From assembly GCA_964591885.1 (NCBI GenBank), contig CAZQCJ010000019.1, positions 1 to 15,360 on the forward strand: DNA of 15,360 nt, in the 5' to 3' direction. The DNA comes from CAZQCJ01 sp964591885 (GTDB lineage Bacteria; Patescibacteriota; Microgenomatia; PFEM01; JAPLYW01). Each line of letters begins with the position of its first letter. Within the stretch, counting starts at the first letter, position 1. Below are positions 7,474 to 14,568 of the stretch, piece by piece. The notes beneath the pieces are model-generated. The model saw only the letters and a program-made list of their open reading frames with translations, was not told the origin of the DNA and did no database searches. The translations under genes were made by a program, and so were the position numbers.

Positions 7474-8406
7474 ATGACTTTACGCTGGAAAAAATCAATT
7501 TTTGCTTTTGGCCTGTTTTTTTTAATTATTGGCCTGCTGATTATTTTTTTGACCTTTTTTTTACAACCAAAGCCGGGGCGAACAAGTTTTTTAATATTGG
7601 GAACTGCCGGAGGAAATCATAGCGGTGATGATTTAACTGATTCAATAATTTTTCTTTCGACAGAAAATCGAACCGGGAAAACACTAGTTCTTTCTTTGCC
7701 ACGTGATATTTGGATTGCGCCTTTGCGGGCTAAGCTAAATACTGTTTATCATTATCGGGGTTTGGCAGAAACTAAAAATGTGGTTGAGGAGATTTTAGGT
7801 CAAAAAGTTAATTATGCTCTTTTGATTGATTTCGATTTTTTTACCGAAGTCGTTGATTTTTTAGATGGAGTGGAGGTTGAAGTTGAACGCACCTTTGATG
7901 ATTTTAAATATCCGATTGCCGGAAAAGAAGACGACTTATGTGATGGTGACCCTGAATATCAATGTCGTTATGAACATCTTTATTTTGAAGCAGGCTCGCA
8001 AACTATGGATGGAGCTACTGCTTTAAAATATGTTCGCTCTCGGAATGCCGAGGGAGAAGAAGGCACAGATTTTGCTCGTTCACAAAGGCAGCAAAGATTG
8101 CTTTCAGCTATCCGGAAAAAAATCTTTACTCCGGAAATAATGCTTAATCCTTGGCAAATCCAACAATTAGTGAGAATAACTTTGGCTAATGTTAAAACCG
8201 ACATTCCTTCTTCAGATTATTTTGATTTAATAAAAATATTTTTAAAATGGCGGAAGGTTAATTTTAAGATGCTGGTTTTAAATGATGGTTATCTAATTAA
8301 CCCGCCCACTTCAAAAGTAAAGTATGATAATCAATGGGTTTTAATTCCTAAAAATGGTGATTGGCAGGAAGTTCACAAATATCTTCAAAAGCTCTTAGTT
8401 CTTTAA
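7474..8406 (+). CDS. LCP (LytR-CpsA-Psr) family cell-wall glycopolymer ligase
   Basis: A 310-residue membrane-anchored LCP protein. The family transfers lipid-linked glycopolymers (teichoic acid, capsule, arabinogalactan) to peptidoglycan outside the membrane. Visible features: a short basic N-terminus (LRWKKS), one transmembrane helix at about residues 9-29, then the LCP domain at about 38-215 with ILGTAGGNHSGDDLTDSIIF, SLPRDIW (R77, D78), the KLNTVYHYRG segment, and the phosphate-binding block YVRSRNAEGEEGTDFARSQ (R188, R190, D199, R202) plus R205. These arginines and aspartates bind the polyprenyl-pyrophosphate head group in known structures. Two cysteines, C156 and C164, lie in an acidic insertion and might form a disulphide. 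The start is ATG 7474, with no Shine-Dalgarno sequence and only 14 bases to the divergent helicase start. The stop is separated by one base from the convergent GT-C gene stop. The acceptor and glycopolymer are unknown. Confidence 0.92.
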   Translation: MTLRWKKSIFAFGLFFLIIGLLIIFLTFFLQPKPGRTSFLILGTAGGNHSGDDLTDSIIFLSTENRTGKTLVLSLPRDIWIAPLRAKLNTVYHYRGLAETKNVVEEILGQKVNYALLIDFDFFTEVVDFLDGVEVEVERTFDDFKYPIAGKEDDLCDGDPEYQCRYEHLYFEAGSQTMDGATALKYVRSRNAEGEEGTDFARSQRQQRLLSAIRKKIFTPEIMLNPWQIQQLVRITLANVKTDIPSSDYFDLIKIFLKWRKVNFKMLVLNDGYLINPPTSKVKYDNQWVLIPKNGDWQEVHKYLQKLLVL

Positions 8407-8407
8407 T

Positions 8408-9574
8408 TTACCAACCGACCCAACCAAATTTGTTAATCCAAAGAACTCCCCAAAAATTAATGATAATTCCTGTGATAATCAAAAATTGATGGTACCATTT
8501 AAGCTTTTGTTTAATGCCAATGGCTGTTAAGAGAATTAGAAAGGGGGTAAAATCCATGGCAAAGCGATAACCGAATTGAGAAAAGCCAACTGTGCTATGA
8601 ATAAGATTGGGGATGGCGATTAAGAAAATGGCTAACCAGGCAGCCCAAACGATTTTCTGTCGAATTTTGGCTTTTAAAGCAAAAATAAAAGCCGGAGTAG
8701 TTAGCCAGAGAGCCAGGCCTTCGTTTGAGGGTTTAAGATAAGGGAAGGAATGAGAAAATAAAGGTAACTTTAAAAAGAGAATTTTAAGGTGACGTGGTAA
8801 ATAATGAACATTAAAGAGACCGAGCTTACTCCACGGTTCGTTGAGAACACCGGGGATTAGGGTATAACCAACATCAAAAATTGTTTGGAAGCGAATAAAA
8901 TTATAAAGAAAATTAAGACAGACAAAAAAAGCTACCCCCAAAGCAAGCTTAAAAAGAGGCTTGAGGTTATTTTTTTGCCAGAGTAAAACCGCAAAAAAAG
9001 GAAAAGCAAGAATAGTAGGTAGCCTTGACCAGAAAGCTGCCCCTAAAAATAATCCGATGAATAGAGCTCTTTTAGAACCTAAAATTTCCCGAATGGCTAG
9101 AAGAATAAAAAAAACAGCGACAATATGGGCTAGATACCAGGCCGAACCGATACTGGCTAAAAACCAATGATTAGTTCCCATGGCGAAAAGAGCAGTTAGC
9201 CAAATTTGAGCCTTCTTGTTAATTTTCATTTTTCCTAAAATTAAAAAGAGGAGAATGACATTAAGAGCGCCGATGAAATTAGAGAAAAGAGTTTGGTTAA
9301 GATTAGAACCAAGGAAGAAAGCAAAAGGTAAAAGGAGAATGGCTGGCATTGGCGGGTAAACAACAAAATATTTTCCCTCTAGAGGAATTAATTCGTTTAA
9401 CCATGGTGGAGCCTCTGTTAAGTAAATTTGGCCATGTGAGAAAGCATTGGCAAGACGGACAAAGTAATTATAGGGAGTTGGCTGAACTGGTCCAGTTAAA
9501 AAATAGACGAGAAAAACTGATAAAAAAAGGAGAAACAGGAGAAAAATTTTATTTTTGAAAATTTTTTTAATCAT
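8408..9574 (-). CDS. GT-C/GT39-like polytopic membrane glycosyltransferase
   Basis: A 388-residue protein with roughly ten hydrophobic helices, resembling GT39/ArnT-like enzymes that use polyprenyl-phosphate sugars on the outer membrane face. Support: N-terminal helix, a large first outside loop (TPYNYFVRLANAFSHGQIYL, then PPWLNELIPLEGKYFVVYPP), helices rich in Phe/Leu, and late motifs GYRFAMDFTPFLILL and FGWVGW. In many GT-C enzymes the first loop carries an Asp or Asp-Glu; here the equivalent position seems to read Tyr-Asn, so activity is not assured from the motif alone. No signal for a second domain is seen. It is divergent from the large GT-C fusion with 42 bases between starts; several TATAAT hexamers on the minus strand lie in that gap. 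Its stop lies one base from the LCP stop. Substrate is unknown; the neighbourhood suggests surface glycan or protein glycosylation. Confidence 0.7.
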   Translation of the reverse strand: MIKKIFKNKIFLLFLLFLSVFLVYFLTGPVQPTPYNYFVRLANAFSHGQIYLTEAPPWLNELIPLEGKYFVVYPPMPAILLLPFAFFLGSNLNQTLFSNFIGALNVILLFLILGKMKINKKAQIWLTALFAMGTNHWFLASIGSAWYLAHIVAVFFILLAIREILGSKRALFIGLFLGAAFWSRLPTILAFPFFAVLLWQKNNLKPLFKLALGVAFFVCLNFLYNFIRFQTIFDVGYTLIPGVLNEPWSKLGLFNVHYLPRHLKILFLKLPLFSHSFPYLKPSNEGLALWLTTPAFIFALKAKIRQKIVWAAWLAIFLIAIPNLIHSTVGFSQFGYRFAMDFTPFLILLTAIGIKQKLKWYHQFLIITGIIINFWGVLWINKFGWVGW

Positions 9575-9589
9575 TACTTATTTATTTAG

Positions 9590-9615
9590 ATTATATTATA
9601 AAATTATTATAAAAT
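9590..9615. promoter_or_regulatory. Divergent AT-rich promoter region with phased repeats
   Basis: The 42-base gap between the two GT-C genes has only two G/C bases. It holds ATTATAAAAT twice, at 9595-9604 and 9606-9615, offset by 11 bases (about one helical turn). On the minus strand TATAAT occurs at 9590-9595, 9595-9600 and 9606-9611; on the plus strand TATAAA occurs at 9597-9602 and 9608-9613. Bidirectional promoter activity is likely, but individual boxes cannot be assigned. Confidence 0.4.
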
Positions 9616-9616
9616 A

Positions 9617-12151
9617 ATGATAATAATGAAATTTCTAAGGAAGGCTAAGGGTTTTATTAGAGGTAAGGAAATTTTTCTTTTTCTAGCTATTGGCTTTTTT
9701 TGCCGTCTTTTTTTAGTCCCCTTTGGGACCTTAACTTTAGATTTTAATTCTTGGCTTGGTTGGAGTCATCGTTTAATTGAAGTGGGTTTTTCAAGATTTT
9801 ATGAAACCTGGTCTGATTATTTGCCTGGTTATCTTTATGTTCTGTGGTTTTTGGGATGGATTAAAAATGTCCTTCCTAATATTCCCAACGAAATTCTTTA
9901 TAAACTCCCTTCAATTTTAGCTGATTTAATAACTGCTTATCTTATTTTTTCTTTAGTTAAAAGTCTTCTTAATGAGAAGAAAGCCCTTTTAGCTTCGGCT
10001 TTTTATCTTTTTAATCCGGCTGTTTTAGCTAATTCGACTTTTTGGGGACAAGCTGACAGTTTTTTAACAATGTTAGTTTTTGCTTCTTTTTATCTTTTAT
10101 GGAAGAAGAAATATTTTTTGTCGCCTGTTTTTCTTTCCTTGGCTTTTCTAACCAAACCCCAAAGTATTATCTTTCTCCCTTTTATATTTTTACCTCTTTT
10201 TTTGGATAAGGGGAGAAAAATTCTTGTTATCAAGTTGATAATGGCTGTTTCTAGTTTCTTTCTTTTTGTTATGGTCTTGTCTTTAGCCTTTGTTCCTTTT
10301 TCTTCAGGCCAAAGCCTTTTCTATTTTATTGGAGAACGTTTCAGGGTGACTCTCGAACAATACCCCTATGGCTCGGTTAATGCTTTTAATTTTTGGTTTT
10401 TAGCTTCTGGCTTTTGGCAGTCAGATGGGCATTATTTGCTTTCCCTTTCTTTTCAGCAATGGGGCGTTTTTATTTTTGCTTTAATAAACTTGTCTCTTTT
10501 GATTTTTCTTTGGAAAAAATGGGGGAAGAATCAAATAACTAATTTTAAATTCTTCTTTTTAGTTTTGACTATTGTGTCTGCTGCCGCTTTTCTTTTTTTA
10601 ACTAGGGTTCACGAACGCCATCTTTTTCCTCTTTTTGCCTTTTTAGCGGTAGCCGCTGCTATTAAGCCTAAGCTTTGGCTTATCTATCTTTTTTATTCGA
10701 TAACTTATATTTTAAATTTACGTTTTTCTTTTATTTGGATTAATCAAGATTTTAAAGAAATTTTTTCCCAAAAAATAATTGGACTTTTTTCTTTTGCTAA
10801 TTTATTCTTTTTTATTGTTCTTTTAGGGAGTTTAGCTAATTCCAAATTTAAAATTATATTTAAAAAATATTTCTTCCATCACCAAAATTTATTTTTGCCT
10901 AAAGAGGGGAAATTTATTAAAAAACATGCCTTTAAGTTATTGGTTATCTTATTGGTCTTTGCGGCCTTAACCCGCTTTTATCATTTATCTTATCCTCAAG
11001 AATTCTATTTTGATGAAGTTTATCATTCTTTTACGGCCGTGGAGATGATTAAGGGAAACCCAGCAGCCTGGGAGTGGTGGAATACGCCGCCTGAGGGAAT
11101 GGCCTATGAGTGGAGTCACCCGCCTTTAGCGAAATTAGGAATGGTGGCTGGTATTTTTCTTTTTGGTCAACAAGCCTTAGGCTGGCGTTTTTCCGGCGCT
11201 TTGTTGGGAATAGGCTGCGTTTTCTTACTTTATTTGTTGGGCCAAAAAATCTTTAATCGAAAAGTAGGCTTTTTGGCAGCTTTACTCTTTGCTTTTGATG
11301 GTTTGCCTTTAGTTATGAGTCGAATCGGTATGAATGATACCTATTTTCTCTTTTTCGGCCTACTAGCTCTGTGGCTGTTTCTGAAAGATAAATATTTATT
11401 TTCCGGCCTTGCTTTGGGCTTATCGTTAGCTTCAAAATGGACAGCTGTTTATTGGCTTTTGGTTTTTGGTTGTTATTGGTTTTTCCAGTTCTTAAAGGAA
11501 GATAAGAAAAAATATTTTCCTTTTATTAAACAAAAATTTCTTCTTTTTCTATGTTTCTTTTTAATTTTACCCTTAAGTGTCTATTTGCTTTCTTATTTGC
11601 CCTTTTTTTTGAACAATCATTCTTTTTCTCAATGGTGGGAATTGCAAAAACAGATGTGGTGGTACCATACCGGGCTTAAGGCAACCCATCCTTTTACTTC
11701 TCCTTGGTGGTCATGGTTAATAATGAAACGTCCTGTCTGGCTTTTTGTCAAATACGGTCAAGAGAAAATTACCAATATTTATGCTATGGGTAATCCTTTA
11801 GTCTGGTGGGGAGGATTGATTAGTTTTTTTGGGGTGGTTTGGTTAGCCTTTAAAAATAGAAATGAAAAATTAGGCCTGGTAATTTTTGCTTATTTATCTT
11901 TATTTTTACCTTGGGCTTTTTCACCAAGAATTATGTTTATTTACCACTATCTACCGGCTATTCCCTTCTTGTGTTTATTTTTAGCTTGGTTTTTGCTTTG
12001 GTTGGCTAGAAAGAAAGAATTTAAACCAATTTTTGTAAGTTATTTATTATTAGTAGGTATCACTTTCCTTTTTTTCTATCCTCATTGGGTTGGAGTAGAA
12101 GTAACAAAATGGTGGAATGAGTTTTATTATTGGTTGCCTTCATGGAGATAA
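9617..12151 (+). CDS. Double GT-C glycosyltransferase: N-terminal mannosyltransferase-like module plus PMT-like module
   Basis: An 844-residue polytopic protein that appears to join two GT-C glycosyltransferases. The first half (about 1-420) has D42 in its first outside loop (LDFNSWLGW), WGQADSFL, AFLTKPQS, and the late motif TRVHERHLFPLF (329-340), common in bacterial lipid-linked mannosyltransferases. A basic linker at about 420-445 leads to the second half, which looks like protein O-mannosyltransferase (PMT, GT39): YFDEVYHSFTA (D466, E467), EWSHPPLAKLGM (W499, H501), GWRFSGALLG, and SRIGMNDTYFLFFGLLALW. PMT enzymes move mannose from polyprenyl-phosphate mannose to Ser/Thr of secreted proteins; the Thr/Ser-rich surface proteins nearby would be plausible substrates (inference). 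ATG 9617 or ATG 9626 could be the start; neither has a Shine-Dalgarno sequence. Twelve bases separate its stop from the convergent FAD enzyme stop. No frame break is seen between halves. Confidence 0.85.
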   Translation: MIIMKFLRKAKGFIRGKEIFLFLAIGFFCRLFLVPFGTLTLDFNSWLGWSHRLIEVGFSRFYETWSDYLPGYLYVLWFLGWIKNVLPNIPNEILYKLPSILADLITAYLIFSLVKSLLNEKKALLASAFYLFNPAVLANSTFWGQADSFLTMLVFASFYLLWKKKYFLSPVFLSLAFLTKPQSIIFLPFIFLPLFLDKGRKILVIKLIMAVSSFFLFVMVLSLAFVPFSSGQSLFYFIGERFRVTLEQYPYGSVNAFNFWFLASGFWQSDGHYLLSLSFQQWGVFIFALINLSLLIFLWKKWGKNQITNFKFFFLVLTIVSAAAFLFLTRVHERHLFPLFAFLAVAAAIKPKLWLIYLFYSITYILNLRFSFIWINQDFKEIFSQKIIGLFSFANLFFFIVLLGSLANSKFKIIFKKYFFHHQNLFLPKEGKFIKKHAFKLLVILLVFAALTRFYHLSYPQEFYFDEVYHSFTAVEMIKGNPAAWEWWNTPPEGMAYEWSHPPLAKLGMVAGIFLFGQQALGWRFSGALLGIGCVFLLYLLGQKIFNRKVGFLAALLFAFDGLPLVMSRIGMNDTYFLFFGLLALWLFLKDKYLFSGLALGLSLASKWTAVYWLLVFGCYWFFQFLKEDKKKYFPFIKQKFLLFLCFFLILPLSVYLLSYLPFFLNNHSFSQWWELQKQMWWYHTGLKATHPFTSPWWSWLIMKRPVWLFVKYGQEKITNIYAMGNPLVWWGGLISFFGVVWLAFKNRNEKLGLVIFAYLSLFLPWAFSPRIMFIYHYLPAIPFLCLFLAWFLLWLARKKEFKPIFVSYLLLVGITFLFFYPHWVGVEVTKWWNEFYYWLPSWR

Positions 12152-12163
12152 ATCAGAAGAATT

Positions 12164-13399
12164 TTAAATCTTTTTAGCAATTTTTTGCCCAAGCTCTATG
12201 GCGTAATTGACGCCCCGATCCCAGGGGTAAACTTGCTGCATACAGGCTAAAAAAACATCTTTGACTGGAGTCTGATAAGAAGGGATAATTTTTGAATAAT
12301 TTAAAGAAATGATGGGTTGAGCATAAGAATTAGTGAATAATGAATAATGAGCAAAAGATGAGAGATTAAAATCAGGTCTTATTTTTTGGATATAAGGCAG
12401 CCATTCTTTAAAAATATCTTCTTTTTTCATTTTAAAATAGCGATGGTCTTGGGAATAATAACCGCCGATATATAAAATAGAGTGATGATTATAATGAGAT
12501 TTATTAATAAAATTAGTATGCTCTACCATGGCCACAAATGGAAAAGAACTATCATTAACATTTAGCCAATAAGTCCCTCCGGTTAAAAATGGCTTCTTGA
12601 GAATTAAAATTAAATAAACAGCACCAATTATTTTTAGTTGTTTTAGATCCTGCTGATAATTTTGTGGTAATTTCTTCCCCATAATTTTTAAGAAAATCGG
12701 AACAGGAACGGTGAAAATAGTCTTGTCAAATCTTCCTTCCAGCTCATTAAAGCTTTTGATTTCTTTTTGAAAATAAAACTGTCCACCATTTTTTTTAATG
12801 ACCGAAACTAGCTGATTGGCTAAAAACTGAAAGCCACCCTGAGGATAACCCAGGCTGGTAGTTCTCTTTTTAATTCTTGCCCAAAACCAAGAAGCGGGAA
12901 TTTGCTTATAAGATTTACTGAATTTAGATTTTAAAAGTGGTTTCCATAAAACTTGGTAAGTTTTTCCCCCATAAAATTTTTTAAGCCAATTAACGGCAGT
13001 TATTTTTTCCAAGGGTTGCCAATAGTTGGTTATTTTGAGATAAAGACTAGCTAAACTGAGGCGGATCTTGTCCGATAAAGAAAAAAATGGAAAAGATAAG
13101 ATAGAGACTGGAGAATCAAACCGATAAATCTGGTCATTTTTAAGAATAGAGGTTTTAGGTTTTGCCCAAAAGATTTTTATTCCTAACTCTTTTAACAGTT
13201 TTTTGGCGACCTTGTCATTAGTAAAAAGGTGGCGGTAAAAAAAGTCAAGAGGCCACTTCCAGTTTGTTTCTTTAAAACCTCCAGCTAGACCCCCAGCCCT
13301 TTTTTCTTTTTCAAAAATTGTCACATAGTGACCCTTTTGGGAAAGTTTAAGAGCAACGGTTAAACCAGCAAAGCCAGCTCCGATAATAGCAATGCGCAT
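12164..13399 (-). CDS. FAD-dependent oxidoreductase, amine oxidase/phytoene desaturase-like fold
   Basis: A 411-residue flavoprotein of the PPOX/amine-oxidase/phytoene-desaturase type. The N-terminus holds the dinucleotide-binding motif IIGAGFAGL (5-13), the ribose-binding acid E30 in TIFEKE, and the FAD signature GGLAGG (36-41). The middle has WKPLLKSKFSKS and PQGGFQFLANQLVSVIKKNGG, where related enzymes bind substrate and FAD; the C-terminus has VFLACMQQVYPWDRGVNYAI, the usual closing FAD contact. No membrane helix is evident. Substrate is unknown: relatives act on protoporphyrinogen, carotenoids or polyprenyl precursors, and others resemble UDP-galactopyranose mutase. Its place between GT-C enzymes and surface-protein genes makes a role in glycan or lipid-carrier chemistry possible, but that is inference from context only. 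The gene is 30 bases downstream of the surface-protein operon, and an extended -10 sequence lies immediately before its ATG, so it may have its own promoter. Confidence 0.82.
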   Translation of the reverse strand: MRIAIIGAGFAGLTVALKLSQKGHYVTIFEKEKRAGGLAGGFKETNWKWPLDFFYRHLFTNDKVAKKLLKELGIKIFWAKPKTSILKNDQIYRFDSPVSILSFPFFSLSDKIRLSLASLYLKITNYWQPLEKITAVNWLKKFYGGKTYQVLWKPLLKSKFSKSYKQIPASWFWARIKKRTTSLGYPQGGFQFLANQLVSVIKKNGGQFYFQKEIKSFNELEGRFDKTIFTVPVPIFLKIMGKKLPQNYQQDLKQLKIIGAVYLILILKKPFLTGGTYWLNVNDSSFPFVAMVEHTNFINKSHYNHHSILYIGGYYSQDHRYFKMKKEDIFKEWLPYIQKIRPDFNLSSFAHYSLFTNSYAQPIISLNYSKIIPSYQTPVKDVFLACMQQVYPWDRGVNYAIELGQKIAKKI

Positions 13400-13404
13400 G
13401 ATTT

Positions 13405-13413
13405 ATTTTAACA
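13405..13413 (-). promoter_or_regulatory. Extended -10 element TGTTAAAAT before FAD enzyme
   Basis: On the minus strand TGT-TAAAAT ends 5 bases before the ATG at 13399. The longer 13-mer TGTTAAAATAAAT (13401-13413) is identical to the one before rmuC. A weak -35-like TTGTAA lies at 13430-13435, overlapping the stop codon of the upstream gene, at a spacing longer than optimal. Confidence 0.4.
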
Positions 13414-13429
13414 AATCAGAGAAACTTTT

Positions 13430-14203
13430 TTACAAGAGGAAAAGGACAGAGGCAATTAATATAAAAGTTATGCCGCCGAATATTACGCCAAAAGTTGGCC
13501 AGGCAAAGCCAGCTTCTGGAAGTTGAGGCGCTGATGTAGCTTCAGTAACGGCTACTGGCGTAGGAGTAGGTGTTGGTGTTTCTTCTACTGGCGTAGGAGT
13601 AGGTGTTGTTAATGAACAAGTGATATTTGTATTCCAGCGTCCCCAAATCGGATTTCCTGGTGTAGGGGTAGGTGTTCTTGTTGGTGTAGGGCTGGTACAA
13701 TCTTTATTAGTATTATAAAGATGCCAAACAGGGAGTGAAGTATCATTATCTTCTACTGAACCATAGGGCCCTTCGTATTTGCAGTATATAACTTTAAGAT
13801 CAGTTTGGAATGTGCCACAGTTATTTTTTGAAGGTGTTGTTATAGATTGACTAGATGTTCCTGGTGAAAGAGTGAGGTTTTTTGTTTGTTCAATACAACC
13901 AGTATTACATTGTGATAAATTACCCTTGTCGCAAGCACAACCATGAAGTTGGATTTTCATTTCGACTGTTTTACCAGAGTTATTATTTAAAGAATAATTT
14001 CCTGTGAAATTGCTGCCGTTAAAACCACCTCCACTAGCAGTTGAAATAGTTACCCCACATTTGGTAATACTTCCAGAAGCCGCTTCTTTTCTAATTTCCT
14101 GCCTTTGTTTAACTAAGAAAACAGCGATTGGGATAGAGGCAACAATAACTAAAAGTCCTAGAATACTAAAAATAATTTGTTTTTTTGATTTAAAGTCTTT
14201 CAT
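13430..14203 (-). CDS. Membrane-anchored surface protein, Cys-patterned domain, Thr-Pro stalk, LPEAG end
   Basis: A 257-residue protein I do not recognise by function. Order of parts: basic N-terminus (KDFKSKK), transmembrane helix (10-31), KQRQEIRKEA (32-41), an extracellular-type domain (about 45-165) with CGVTIS, GCACDKGNLSQC and CGTFQTD, a Thr-Pro-rich stalk (about 170-225, PTPTPTP runs), LPEAG (228-232), and a C-terminal hydrophobic helix (235-257). LPEAG plus helix resembles a sortase signal, but the last position before G is Ala rather than Thr, and no basic tail follows the helix. The cysteine domain is shared with the upstream gene product at 14203-14937, so the two are paralogs. The start ATG shares one base with the upstream stop (TAATG), indicating translational coupling. 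Two exact 24-base direct repeats code part of the stalk. A surface or wall-attached role is inferred. Confidence 0.75.
   Translation of the reverse strand: MKDFKSKKQIIFSILGLLVIVASIPIAVFLVKQRQEIRKEAASGSITKCGVTISTASGGGFNGSNFTGNYSLNNNSGKTVEMKIQLHGCACDKGNLSQCNTGCIEQTKNLTLSPGTSSQSITTPSKNNCGTFQTDLKVIYCKYEGPYGSVEDNDTSLPVWHLYNTNKDCTSPTPTRTPTPTPGNPIWGRWNTNITCSLTTPTPTPVEETPTPTPTPVAVTEATSAPQLPEAGFAWPTFGVIFGGITFILIASVLFLL
13552..13608. repeat. 24-base direct repeat in Thr-Pro stalk
   Basis: An exact 24-base sequence beginning CTACTGGCG (plus strand) occurs at 13552-13575 and again at 13585-13608, offset 33 bases. It encodes Thr-Pro runs of the stalk. Identity at synonymous positions suggests recent duplication or slippage. 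Confidence 0.8.
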
Positions 14204-14568
14204 TAATTATGGCATTCTGATTTGTCGTCAACAGAAATAATAAAAACATCAGCTTGGAAAGTTCCACAATCACCGGCTGGTTGACGAACGGTGATTGTTC
14301 CATTAATAGGGGTAGTTTTGATGTAGCTGTTAGTGGAGCAACTACCTGAGCTGGGCCCGCAAGTTTTAAGAAAACCATCATTGCAAACACAACCACGTTC
14401 TTGGACCTTAACGGTATGTCCACTCCCAGTGATAGAGTAGTTAAAGGTATAAACTCCATTTTGCTCGCCGTGGCTTCCTGGGCTAACAGTGATTCCGCAA
14501 AAAGAAGTACTTTCGCTTTTGCTTGTTTCTGTAGCTTCTTTTCTAATTTCTTGCCTTTGTTTAACTAA
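14082..14568. repeat. Near-identical 35-base juxtamembrane block in two paralogs
   Basis: The 35 bases at 14082-14116 and 14534-14568 differ at a single position, while flanking sequence of the two paralogous genes has diverged strongly. The block encodes LVKQRQEIRKEA in both proteins, with the only difference a synonymous CAG/CAA. The feature spans both copies; the interval between them is not repeat. Confidence 0.8.

Noticed and set aside
13430..13520. Canonical LPxTG sortase substrate
   Set aside because: The motif is LPEAG, not LPxTG, and the protein ends directly after the helix without a basic tail, so only a sortase-like signal can be proposed.
14190..14459. Alternative minus-strand frame inside the 14203-14937 gene
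   Set aside because: It overlaps conserved cysteine-domain coding in another frame and ends past the coupled TAATG junction; no protein features are seen.
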